The notes beneath the pieces are model-generated. The model did not search any database. It was not told the DNA's origin and saw nothing but the letters and a program-made list of their open reading frames with translations. This document shows positions 9,773 to 17,442 of a DNA stretch of 64,000 nucleotides, piece after piece. The position numbers and the translations under genes are program-made. Numbering within the stretch: position 1 is the stretch's first letter; each line of letters begins with the position of its first letter. This stretch comes from Acidobacteriota bacterium (GTDB lineage Bacteria > Acidobacteriota > Holophagae > Acanthopleuribacterales > Acanthopleuribacteraceae): assembly GCA_020439745.1 (NCBI GenBank), contig JAGQSC010000021.1, positions 310,001 through 374,000 of the forward strand, read 5' to 3'.

Positions 9773-10410
9773 GACTTGAGTGCTCGAGTGATGTGGGACA
9801 GACGCGTCCAGGCGGTGAACACACAACCGATACAAATGATCAACAGCGTCCAACCACTGGGACCCCAACGCCAGAAGGTCCCCTGCCAAGTTATCGGTGC
9901 AAAGGCATAGAAAAGGCTACACAATGTGAGGAGAAACATGCGCTGCGGTTTCGACATCCAACCCTTGAAACACTGGCCTGCTCCAGCGGCAGCTCCCACC
10001 GCGCGGATATAAGAGACGAATAATGCCATTGCGGTGGCCGTGAATCCCAGAGTTAGATCACTCACCCATCCAAACGCAATGAAAAATAGGCTGTCAGAAA
10101 CACGATCAGGGATCTCATTGTACAGATCACCCAACTTGGATTGAGTGCCGCCACCTACAGCCACCATCCCGTCCAACATGTTGGCAAGCAGTCGAAATTG
10201 AATGGCTGCTGCGGTACCCAACCACAGCAAACGCTTTGTCAAGGGCTCGGCATCTGCAATAAATAGCAAAAAACCCGCACCGATGACCGCAAATACCATT
10301 GAGAAAACGGATATGGTGTTGGGAGAAATGTGGGCGTCAATCAGCTCTTGGGCCAGCCATTTGGCCCACCCTTTTTCTCGAGTGGTGAGGGGTCGCCGGT
10401 CGGCAGCCAT
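9769..10410 (-). CDS. CDP-alcohol phosphatidyltransferase family protein, variant motif
   Basis: A membrane enzyme of 213 residues expected to swap CMP of a CDP-lipid for an alcohol head group. The family motif is D-x2-D-G-x2-A-R-x8-G-x3-D-x3-D. Here it reads N-M-L-D-G-M-V-A-V, then eight residues, then G-D-L-Y-N-E-I-P-D, so the first and third aspartates are asparagine and the arginine is valine. Several hydrophobic helices follow. I recall a bacterial subfamily with this NMLDGMVAV/NExPDR pattern, so the change may be a subfamily trait, not decay. The ATG at 10410 lies one base after the stop of the upstream gene. Head group unknown. Confidence 0.75.
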   Translation of the reverse strand: MAADRRPLTTREKGWAKWLAQELIDAHISPNTISVFSMVFAVIGAGFLLFIADAEPLTKRLLWLGTAAAIQFRLLANMLDGMVAVGGGTQSKLGDLYNEIPDRVSDSLFFIAFGWVSDLTLGFTATAMALFVSYIRAVGAAAGAGQCFKGWMSKPQRMFLLTLCSLFYAFAPITWQGTFWRWGPSGWTLLIICIGCVFTAWTRLSHITRALKS

Positions 10411-10411
10411 A

Positions 10412-11746
10412 TTACAGCGTTCGTCGCATCTGGAGGATCTTGAGGAAGCTTCGGGTACGAAACTCCTCTTCCGAGAGCCCCGTTGCCAGTAATTCGTCCG
10501 CATCGATGGCGCCACAACCGAAGGCTCTTAGGAAGAAATTCAACAGGCCTTGTCCTGTCGCTGCGTCGTCGAAGACGTCGCCAGAAAGGGTGGCTTTGGC
10601 GGCAGTGTCCATAAAGTTCCGCAACCTCGTGGTGGCTGCGTCCTTGGACTCCAGAAAGAAACTGAACACGGCGGCATACCTCGCCACGAACTGGGCAGGA
10701 TGGAGGTCCCAACCCTGATATATGCCGTGCCGAAGCGAGTGGCGCGTGTGGTCAAAGGCCAATTTCCAAGCTGCATGCACGACGTCTTGATTTTCTTGAA
10801 GCTGGGTGTTGGTCAGTTGTTCACTGCGATGAGGACCCACGGGCATGACATTGGTTGCGCCATCGGAGATCAATACACCCGTTCCAGCTAGAGTCACCTT
10901 CATGACATGGCGCGCAAAATCGCAGGCGGGGTGGTCCATCGACTGCCAAGCAGCCGTTATATCCATGGACGCGGTGTAATCATAGGTTCCGAAATGGGCG
11001 CCACGACATCGTCCACGAGCATTGGTGACCAGCGTTGGCAAAGCGCAGGCACCTTGCTGATCGAATATGGATTCAGGGGTTTCAACCATCAACTCCATGC
11101 AAAGTGCTCCGTTTTGGAGTCCCAGCATGGGCTCCATGGTGTCCATGATTTCGGCCAATGCGGTTACTTGTCCGGGATGGGTAATCTTGGGGAGGGTGAC
11201 GGTGAATCCATCGGGTAGTTGTTTGGTTTTTCCGATCAAGGTGGAGAGAAACAGGTCGAGTGTTCGGATGGAACGCGCTTTCAATTCGTCATTAAACGGT
11301 TTGATCCGGATCCCAATAAAGGGTGATAGATCGTTTGATTGCATGGCATGGGCCAGGGCTTGTGCGGCTTTTATGGCGGTTGCGTCCTCTTCTTCGTCGG
11401 GTCGGTTGCCGAATCCGTCCTCAAAGTCGATGCGGAAATCTTCGACGGCTTCGGACGCCAATTTCTGTCCCACCTTGTCGTGCAGTCGTTGCGCCTGTTC
11501 CTGGCTGTAGTCAAGTCCCAAAGCCCGGCAAAGAGTGATGGCGTCTGGCGCGTAGGACGTAAAGGCTTGTCTTGCCATTTCGCCCAATCGGCGGATGGTG
11601 CGTTCCGAGAAGAGGTGAGCACCGCCATAGACTGTGTGAACGGGCTGGCGCCGGTCGGAAGGTCCTGGTTTGGCCGCTTGAGCATTGTCGCTTGCCAACC
11701 GATGATGGATGTGTTTTACAAAATCAGGATTCAGTGTGGTTTTCAC
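10412..11746 (-). CDS. CitE/malate-synthase-like TIM-barrel protein (DUF6986-like)
   Basis: The 444-residue protein has two motifs of the HpcH/CitE/malate-synthase superfamily. These are DFRIDFEDGFG near residue 105, an acidic metal-binding loop, and CMELMVETPESIF in the middle, the strand carrying the metal-ligand glutamate. I associate this family (DUF6986) with purine-degradation loci but cannot confirm that here. It starts with GTG two bases after the uraH stop, so it belongs to the ureide operon. Its place in the pathway suggests it acts on a glyoxylate-level product of allantoate breakdown, by lyase or condensation chemistry; this is inference. No true malate synthase or ureidoglycolate lyase was seen in the window. 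Confidence 0.7.
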   Translation of the reverse strand: MKTTLNPDFVKHIHHRLASDNAQAAKPGPSDRRQPVHTVYGGAHLFSERTIRRLGEMARQAFTSYAPDAITLCRALGLDYSQEQAQRLHDKVGQKLASEAVEDFRIDFEDGFGNRPDEEEDATAIKAAQALAHAMQSNDLSPFIGIRIKPFNDELKARSIRTLDLFLSTLIGKTKQLPDGFTVTLPKITHPGQVTALAEIMDTMEPMLGLQNGALCMELMVETPESIFDQQGACALPTLVTNARGRCRGAHFGTYDYTASMDITAAWQSMDHPACDFARHVMKVTLAGTGVLISDGATNVMPVGPHRSEQLTNTQLQENQDVVHAAWKLAFDHTRHSLRHGIYQGWDLHPAQFVARYAAVFSFFLESKDAATTRLRNFMDTAAKATLSGDVFDDAATGQGLLNFFLRAFGCGAIDADELLATGLSEEEFRTRSFLKILQMRRTL

Positions 11747-11748
11747 AA

Positions 11749-12078
11749 TTAGCTCCCGCGATAGGTTGAATAGCCATAGCCACTGAGGAGGAGTGGCACG
11801 TGGTAATGCTGTTGGGGGTCGACGACGTGAAACACGATTACGGCCATGGGATAGAAGGTCGGCCGTTTTTGGCTTTCAAAATAGGAACCTGTTTGGAACG
11901 TGATACGGTAGGTACCCTGCAGCAGTGGCTCAGTCATCCAGTCCCGTATCCGGCCATCGGCATCAGTGGTGCCTTGTCCCACCGCACGCCATGCCTCGCC
12001 TTGATGGTACTCGAGTTTGGCAGACATATGTGCGGCTGGTTTACCCAGTGCGGTATCCAGGACATGGGTGGTTATCAT
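11749..12078 (-). CDS. uraH: 5-hydroxyisourate hydrolase
   Basis: Transthyretin-like enzyme that hydrolyses 5-hydroxyisourate, the product of urate oxidation, to OHCU. It has 109 residues, normal for the family. It ends in the diagnostic tetrapeptide YRGS and begins with THVLDTALGKPA, which carries the conserved N-terminal histidine. The middle arginine motif is in DADGRIRDW. It overlaps the uraD stop as ATGA. Confidence 0.95.
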   Translation of the reverse strand: MITTHVLDTALGKPAAHMSAKLEYHQGEAWRAVGQGTTDADGRIRDWMTEPLLQGTYRITFQTGSYFESQKRPTFYPMAVIVFHVVDPQQHYHVPLLLSGYGYSTYRGS

Positions 12079-12560
12079 AGGAGTGGCTCCAAGCGAATAA
12101 GGGTAATCTTAAGTTGCTCTTGGGCGGCCAGCAACAATTCTTCAGATCGCGTGTGGTTCAGACGCTCTTTCAGAGCGGCCAGCATGGTCTCTGGGTCCAG
12201 GCCGGTGGCGCAGATGATGAAAATAAATCCGAATGTCTCGAAGTAGGTTTGGTTCAACTGGGCCAATTGACGAATGGTATCCGAACTGGCCTGGGCTATA
12301 CCCGATTGTTCCTTTTGGGACAAATCGGCACTGGCACCGAACTTTTCTCGTAACACCGCTTCTCCTATTCGCGGATGGTGGGAGAATGCTTCAAGCCAAT
12401 CAGTTTCTGAACATTGCATCCAAGTATCAGCAACCTGTTGACGGAACTTTGCCACGTCGGTCACTGGCAAATGTTGGGCTACCTTGTGGGCCCAGTTTCT
12501 TGAACCGCAACAGATCAAAAGATCTGCAACTGGATCAGAGGACCGGTTCAACTTAATCAC
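12075..12560 (-). CDS. uraD: OHCU decarboxylase
   Basis: Converts 2-oxo-4-hydroxy-4-carboxy-5-ureidoimidazoline to S-allantoin. The active-site histidine lies in SHHPRIGE and the catalytic glutamate in SQKEQSG; the C-terminal half has GFIFIICATG. I set the start at the GTG at 12560, because family similarity begins at LNRSSDPVADLL and the frame then gives 161 residues. This overlaps the end of alc by eight bases. The longer frame from ATG 12599 would overlap alc by 47 bases and has no ribosome site. It is followed by uraH with an ATGA overlap. Confidence 0.9.
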   Translation of the reverse strand: MIKLNRSSDPVADLLICCGSRNWAHKVAQHLPVTDVAKFRQQVADTWMQCSETDWLEAFSHHPRIGEAVLREKFGASADLSQKEQSGIAQASSDTIRQLAQLNQTYFETFGFIFIICATGLDPETMLAALKERLNHTRSEELLLAAQEQLKITLIRLEPLL

Positions 12561-13548
12561 AACGGCGACCCATGACTCTGAACCGACTAATGCCGCCATC
12601 GGGAAAAATATTCAGTCGAAGGTGTGTGAAAGGTCCACGATGTAGGAGTTCGGAAAAGATGTGCTCATGGTCAGCCCTTAGCTTCGATTCTCCCAGTACG
12701 GGAGACCAAATATCGGGCCGGTCGAGCGCTTTATGCACACCTGGACTGAGATTTGCCCCATCTACACTACAGCGGTCGGGGTAATTCCCTTTGAAGTGGG
12801 CGGTATCTACCACCAGATGATCCAGCTCCCCGCGTTTTCCCAGGGCAATGATCGCCCAATCGTGGCCCGGTCCTCGACGACGGCGCGTTTCCCAGCCATC
12901 ACCCATATCGGAACCGCGACCGGGCGCATTCATGTTGTCTTTATGGCCAAAATGCATGTCGCTGCACAGAATTACCTTACCCTCGTGGGTGACCGATGCG
13001 AGGTCAATTACAGCATCTTGCGGTATGGTGTCCCAATCGGCGCGTACCTCGCCAAACACGCGGAATCGCGCAACGCCCCCGTCGGGGTATATGTTCAGTC
13101 GTACATGTGTGAAGCGATCAGTGTTGTCGATCTCAAACAAATGTTGGCTACTAGGGCCGAGCGGCTGAGGCTCTAGGATGCATGTCCATGTCGTGTTCTC
13201 GTCTGGGTCATGTGGAAGGCAGGCGGCATCCACTGAAGCTTTGGTGGGCTGGTTACCATTGAAGTGATGGGTATCAATATCGAATCCGCGAATGCGACCA
13301 GAAAGGCCAAGTCGGATCCAGGCAAAATCGTGGCCCGGCTCACGCCTTCTCCTCGTCTCCCAGCCATCCATCCACTTGCCGGTGTCGACGTACTTGCCCG
13401 GGATGAAAATGGCCCGACCAGGCTTGATGAGGTTCTCCTTTGCTGCGAAGAATTCATCATTGGCGTAAAGTACTCGCGTGCCCAGACGTTCGGCAGCGAG
13501 ATTGATCCAACGGTCGGATAGGCGAGTGTTTTCCGGTTCGTGTTGCAT
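12553..13548 (-). CDS. alc: Allantoicase
   Basis: Hydrolyses allantoate to ureidoglycolate and urea. The 331-residue protein is a tandem duplication. Each half has a jelly-roll unit with a WETRRRR(E/G)PGHD segment and a closing strand, seen as THVRLNIYPDGGVARFRVFG and THLRLNIFPDGGISRFRVMG. This arrangement is the allantoicase fold. The gap to allB upstream is three bases and the end overlaps uraD, so all are one transcript. Allantoicase is the amidohydrolase route, which releases urea and not ammonia. Confidence 0.93.
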   Translation of the reverse strand: MQHEPENTRLSDRWINLAAERLGTRVLYANDEFFAAKENLIKPGRAIFIPGKYVDTGKWMDGWETRRRREPGHDFAWIRLGLSGRIRGFDIDTHHFNGNQPTKASVDAACLPHDPDENTTWTCILEPQPLGPSSQHLFEIDNTDRFTHVRLNIYPDGGVARFRVFGEVRADWDTIPQDAVIDLASVTHEGKVILCSDMHFGHKDNMNAPGRGSDMGDGWETRRRRGPGHDWAIIALGKRGELDHLVVDTAHFKGNYPDRCSVDGANLSPGVHKALDRPDIWSPVLGESKLRADHEHIFSELLHRGPFTHLRLNIFPDGGISRFRVMGRRCD

Positions 13549-13551
13549 GGT

Positions 13552-14868
13552 TTACCTCATAATCTTCTGGCCAATGGGCTGGTCGATAATCGTTCCCTCG
13601 TCGAAAATGCAGGTGCCACCCAACCATGTTTGTTTCACTTGCCCGAAAACGAGGCGATCCAGGTAGGGTGTCTCTTTGTGGCGGTGCCGAATGGAATCAA
13701 TTGTGATCCGCACTTGTTGCTCAGGATCCCAGACCACAAGATCGGCTCGATAGCCAGGCGCAATGCGTCCTTTGATGTCGCCCAATCCACACAGGACTGC
13801 TGGCGCGGCACTCATCCATTGAGCCAGTTGGTTTAAGCTGTAACCGCGATTGCGACATTCGGTCCAAACCAAGGGGAGGCTGAATTGGAGGGATGCAATG
13901 CCACCCCAGGCTTGTTCCAGATCTCCCCGTTCCAGTTCTTTGAGTGCAGGTAAGCACGGCGAGTGATCGGAAACGACCATGTCAATGACACCTTCTGCCA
14001 AACCTTGCCACAATGATTCGCGGTTGGCGTGCTCTCGAATGGGTGGGCAGCATTTATGGATGGGCGTTCCATCGGGAATGGTGTCCGCTTCTAGCACGAG
14101 GTAATGGGGACAGGTCTCGACAGAAAAGGGAAGTCCCTGGGACCGTGCCGTGCGAATGGCCGTAAGAGCCCCTGCATGGGAAAGATGCACGATGTGAACA
14201 CTCCCGCCTGTCTCGCGGCACAACGCAATCATCGTTTCGATCGCCTGTTGTTCCCAGTCAGGTGGCCTGGAGGCAAGGAATCGACGGTAACTACGGGCGT
14301 CTCCAGGCGGTACCTGCGCGCCTAGATCAAGTTCTGCATGGATCAGGTAAGGCTTTTTTGCATGGCGTAGGGTCGCAAGAGCAGGTCGCAAATGTGTCGC
14401 ATCCATGGGCGGAAACTCGGGGATTCCGGAATCGATCAGGAACGACTTCACACCCAACACACCAGCTTGCAGCAGCGCGGGCAAGTGGGGCAATGACTCA
14501 GGTACCACCCCGCCCCAAAAACCGCAGTCGACCCACATTTTTTCGCGAATGGCTTCCATTTTAAGGCGTAGTGCTTCAGCAGTGGTTGTGACCGGTAGAC
14601 AATTGAGGGGCATGTCCACCAGTGTGGTGATGCCACCGGCAGCAGCAGCCTGAGTGGCTGTGGTGTAGCCTTCCCAATCGGTGCGGCCCGGCTCATTGAT
14701 GTGCACATGGGTATCGACGATACCCGGCGAAATCGTCCAATGCCCCAGGTCAACTGCCTCGGGTATGCGGTTTGGTAGGACGTGCGTGATCGTGCCAGAT
14801 TCGATACAAATGGTGGCAGGTTCCACGCCACTTGGAGTCACGACTTGGTGACTGAAGAGTGCTCGCAT
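13552..14868 (-). CDS. allB: Allantoinase
   Basis: Cyclic amidohydrolase that opens allantoin to allantoate. The 438-residue protein shows the metal motif DTHVHINEPGRTDW near residue 51, the lysine that is carboxylated (GVKSFLIDSG), HAEL and HLSH for the second metal, and VSDHSPC with the catalytic aspartate. It is the first gene of the minus-strand ureide operon and is divergent from the urate oxidase, with 83 bases between the two starts. That spacer is the likely control point for the locus. Confidence 0.93.
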   Translation of the reverse strand: MRALFSHQVVTPSGVEPATICIESGTITHVLPNRIPEAVDLGHWTISPGIVDTHVHINEPGRTDWEGYTTATQAAAAGGITTLVDMPLNCLPVTTTAEALRLKMEAIREKMWVDCGFWGGVVPESLPHLPALLQAGVLGVKSFLIDSGIPEFPPMDATHLRPALATLRHAKKPYLIHAELDLGAQVPPGDARSYRRFLASRPPDWEQQAIETMIALCRETGGSVHIVHLSHAGALTAIRTARSQGLPFSVETCPHYLVLEADTIPDGTPIHKCCPPIREHANRESLWQGLAEGVIDMVVSDHSPCLPALKELERGDLEQAWGGIASLQFSLPLVWTECRNRGYSLNQLAQWMSAAPAVLCGLGDIKGRIAPGYRADLVVWDPEQQVRITIDSIRHRHKETPYLDRLVFGQVKQTWLGGTCIFDEGTIIDQPIGQKIMR

Positions 14869-14882
14869 TCAAGGCTCCGCAA

Positions 14883-14910
14883 TTGCACTATTTCTAAGGG
14901 CTGATAACAT
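14883..14910 (+). promoter_or_regulatory. Possible promoter for the urate oxidase gene
   Basis: In the spacer between allB and puuD a TTGCAC at 14883-14888 is followed 16 bases later by TAACAT at 14905-14910. These are partial matches to -35 and -10 boxes. They lie 41 bases before the GTG start. The spacer must carry both divergent promoters, but only this one could be suggested by eye. Confidence 0.25.
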
Positions 14911-14951
14911 AGGGCGAATCATCATGAACGCTTCATTAGAGGTGGGGTACC

Positions 14952-16544
14952 GTGTGGGCAAGTATACATGATTGGGCTGTGATTGTATTGCGTTGGCTGC
15001 ACTTGATTACGGCGATTACGTGGATAGGTAACTCCTTTTTATTCAACTGGATGGACCGGCGTTTCAACCGACGTGAGGAACGCACAGACGAAGGTTATTT
15101 AGGCGAATTGTGGATGGTTCACGGCGGTGGCTTTTACCAAGTGAACAAATTGAAGATGGGACCTGTCAGTGTCCCTTCAGGCGAGATGCTGCATTGGTTT
15201 AAGTGGGAGGCGGGCATAACTTGGCTCAGTGGGTTTCTGCTGTTGATTCTTGTGTTCTATGCCAGCGGCGTGACCTTTTTGGTGGATCCTGGTTCCGATA
15301 CGAGCTTGGGTGGTGCGGTGTTTGTTGGATTGTTCGCGTTGTTTGGCAGTTGGTTGGCTTACGATGCCATTTGGGAATCGCCGCTAGCGCATAAAGCAAA
15401 GTGGGGGCATGTAGCGACTGTGTTATTGGCATGCGTTGTAGCCTATGGACTTTGCCAATATTTTAGTGGTCGGGCCGCCTATATTCATATGGGTGCAGTG
15501 ATTGGAACGTGGATGGCAGCCAATGTTTGGATGCGTATCATTCCACGCCAAGTGAAGATGGTCGCCGCGATGGAGAAGGGTGAATCTGTCAATCCTCACT
15601 GGTCCGGCAACGCCAAGAATAGATCTGTCCACAATAACTACTTCACCCTGCCCTTGATCTTCATCATGATGAGCAACCATTTCCCCTCAACCTATGGTCA
15701 CAAACTGAATTGGGTCATTTTGATTTTGATTGGCATTTCGGGTGCTGCTATTCGTCACTACTTCAACGTGCGACACCAGCATGCATCCATTGGGGCGACA
15801 TGGCTACCAGCGGCCGCTTGTTTCTTGGTGGTATTTTGGATGACCGCAGAACGAAACGTAGACACAGAAAAACCGGCGGTCGAAGCCGCGGAGCTGTTTG
15901 TAGTGAATCCAGAAACCGCAGCGACGATTAGCGGCAGTGTATTGTATGAAGGTGAGCCCATCAAGCGAGGTAGTATTTCTCTGCCCCAAGAATGCGGGTC
16001 CCATGCGCGCAAGATACCGGCCCAATCCACGATTGTCGTCGATGGAAAAGTGGCGAACGCTTTGGTCTATGTAAGCCATGGACTGGAAGGCAAGCAATTC
16101 GCGATGCCGAGTGAGGTGGTAGAAGTGGATCAAGAGGGCTGTATGTATCATCCGCATGTAATGGGTGTACGTACCCATCAGGAAGTAGCTTTTCTCAACA
16201 GTGATGATGTCCTGCATAATGTGCGCGCAGATGCAGAATTGAATCAATCCTTCAATATTTCCATGCCCAACAAAGATTCCCGCATGACAAAGTCATTTGG
16301 CAAGGCCGAAGTGGCGGTGCACGTCAAGTGTAATCTACATCCATGGATGGGCGCATATATCGGCGTGTTTGATCATCCCTATTTTGCAGTGACCGATGAA
16401 ACAGGTGCTTTTGAATTAACGAGTTTGCCGCCGGGGACTTATGAATTGACCGTTTGGCATGAGACCTTGGGCACCACCCAGCAAACAGTCACTGTTTCGG
16501 AACGAGATGAGGTGCACACCCATTTCACATTGACACATAACTAG
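14952..16544 (+). CDS. puuD: Urate oxidase (PuuD type) fused to a cupredoxin-like domain
   Basis: Residues 1-~300 are the membrane urate-oxidase domain: about eight helices, with VHGGGFYQVNKLK at 56-68 and LHWFKWEAGITWLSG at 80-94, the hallmarks of PuuD. In known PuuD proteins a cytochrome c domain (CxxCH) follows. Here there is no CxxCH anywhere. Residues ~325-530 instead form an exported beta-rich domain. H422 (VLHNV), then C460, H463 and M466 in CNLHPWM, match the ligand set of a type I copper site as in amicyanin, and a PPGTYELTVWHE strand pair ends it. The protein should therefore hand electrons from urate to copper. GTG start with GAGGTGGG upstream. It is divergent from allB and next to all later steps of the pathway. 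Confidence 0.88.
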   Translation: MWASIHDWAVIVLRWLHLITAITWIGNSFLFNWMDRRFNRREERTDEGYLGELWMVHGGGFYQVNKLKMGPVSVPSGEMLHWFKWEAGITWLSGFLLLILVFYASGVTFLVDPGSDTSLGGAVFVGLFALFGSWLAYDAIWESPLAHKAKWGHVATVLLACVVAYGLCQYFSGRAAYIHMGAVIGTWMAANVWMRIIPRQVKMVAAMEKGESVNPHWSGNAKNRSVHNNYFTLPLIFIMMSNHFPSTYGHKLNWVILILIGISGAAIRHYFNVRHQHASIGATWLPAAACFLVVFWMTAERNVDTEKPAVEAAELFVVNPETAATISGSVLYEGEPIKRGSISLPQECGSHARKIPAQSTIVVDGKVANALVYVSHGLEGKQFAMPSEVVEVDQEGCMYHPHVMGVRTHQEVAFLNSDDVLHNVRADAELNQSFNISMPNKDSRMTKSFGKAEVAVHVKCNLHPWMGAYIGVFDHPYFAVTDETGAFELTSLPPGTYELTVWHETLGTTQQTVTVSERDEVHTHFTLTHN

Positions 16545-16556
16545 TTGGATCCTACC

Positions 16557-16618
16557 GACCCCAAAAACAAAAAAAGAGCAGACCGCCTTGGCAGCCTGCT
16601 CTTTTTGATTTTGGGGTC
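16557..16618. terminator. Strong bidirectional terminator
   Basis: A hairpin lies between two convergent genes. Its core AAAAAGAGCAG (16571-16581) pairs with CTGCTCTTTTT (16596-16606), and an outer GACCCC (16557-16562) pairs with GGGGTC (16613-16618). The A-run on one side and T-run on the other let it stop transcription from puuD and from the secreted-protein gene. Confidence 0.88.
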
Positions 16619-16626
16619 GTAGGGTT

Positions 16627-17307
16627 TTAGGCCGTTTGACGACGCTTAATGAACCACATACCCAACAGGGACAAACCTGCGATGAACGCGATGATCATGG
16701 CTGGGTTAAGCGCGGGAACCGGAGAGGCACCGCCGCCAGCAAAACTACCACCTGTGATGGTCAAGTCATAATCGCAACCGATTTCACCTGGGTTCGTGGT
16801 GTGCACGACAAGAATCAAGTCGTCTCCGGCTGCGAGATCGAAGCTAAAAGGTACTGGGCTAGGCGGTGTGCCACTGCTCATGCCCGGATCCGCAAGATAG
16901 TTGGTACAGATGTTCGCAGGGTCATATGAGTTAATGTAGGCGTTTACTTGCAAGTTGCAGGCCGTCATGGTCAACGTATCAAGCGTCACGTTGATACATT
17001 CGGAAACACCGCTGGTGTTGGTGAGGGTGTAGACGTCGGCAGCTCGCCCAGGAGTTGTATCAAAAATAAGGCAAGCTTTTGGGGCGCCACATGCTGACAC
17101 GACGAGGTTACGGTTCAAGCGACCGGTTTGAGTGGTACTGGTAGACATCGGCCAATTGCCGCCGCTACCCAAGGTGCCGTTTATGACAATTCCAGGTCCG
17201 CGGACAATCGGATGACCATTGGTTCCATCACCAACGTCAGATCGTTCGACTTGGCCAAATGCAAGTGCCCCGATTGCAATAATCATTGCAAATGTTAATT
17301 TTTTCAT
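16627..17307 (-). CDS. Secreted protein with C-terminal sorting-like signal
   Basis: The 226-residue protein starts with MKKLTFAMIIAIGALAFGQ, a clear signal peptide; GGAG lies eight bases before this ATG, so the in-frame codon at 17328 is not needed. The middle is beta-rich with paired cysteines and no known enzyme motif. The end reads VPALNPAM, then a hydrophobic helix, then KRRQTA. That three-part tail (short motif, helix, basic residues) is like IPTL-CTERM/PEP-CTERM sorting signals, though the motif is not exactly IPTL. It may be a surface-anchored protein. No sortase or exosortase gene is in the window. Confidence 0.65.
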   Translation of the reverse strand: MKKLTFAMIIAIGALAFGQVERSDVGDGTNGHPIVRGPGIVINGTLGSGGNWPMSTSTTQTGRLNRNLVVSACGAPKACLIFDTTPGRAADVYTLTNTSGVSECINVTLDTLTMTACNLQVNAYINSYDPANICTNYLADPGMSSGTPPSPVPFSFDLAAGDDLILVVHTTNPGEIGCDYDLTITGGSFAGGGASPVPALNPAMIIAFIAGLSLLGMWFIKRRQTA

Positions 17308-17369
17308 GGTTTTTACTCCAATCCCCATAGCAGTTATAAGTGAAGAAAACTGATCACATAAATTTTCTC

Positions 17370-17397
17370 AGTATAAACCGTACAGATTATGAGTCAC
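17370..17397 (-). promoter_or_regulatory. Candidate promoter for the secreted-protein gene
   Basis: On the minus strand GTGACT (17397-17392) is followed after 16 bases by TATACT (17375-17370), a five-of-six -10 box. It lies about 63 bases upstream of the ATG at 17307, in an AT-rich spacer that separates this gene from the kinase gene. Confidence 0.4.
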
Positions 17398-17442
17398 TTA
17401 GTCAACCACTAAACGGCTTCAAATTGGACATTTCTTGATGGC

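Noticed and set aside
11339-11752. Plus-strand frame opposite the CitE-like gene
   Set aside because: It is a shadow of a well-supported minus-strand gene in an operon.
12560-12599. Longer uraD from the ATG at 12599
   Set aside because: It would overlap alc by 47 bases, has no ribosome site, and family similarity starts at the GTG at 12560.
14952-16544. Cytochrome c domain in the PuuD-like protein
   Set aside because: I looked for CxxCH; the closest, C348-G-S-H, is not a heme motif. The cupredoxin reading fits better.
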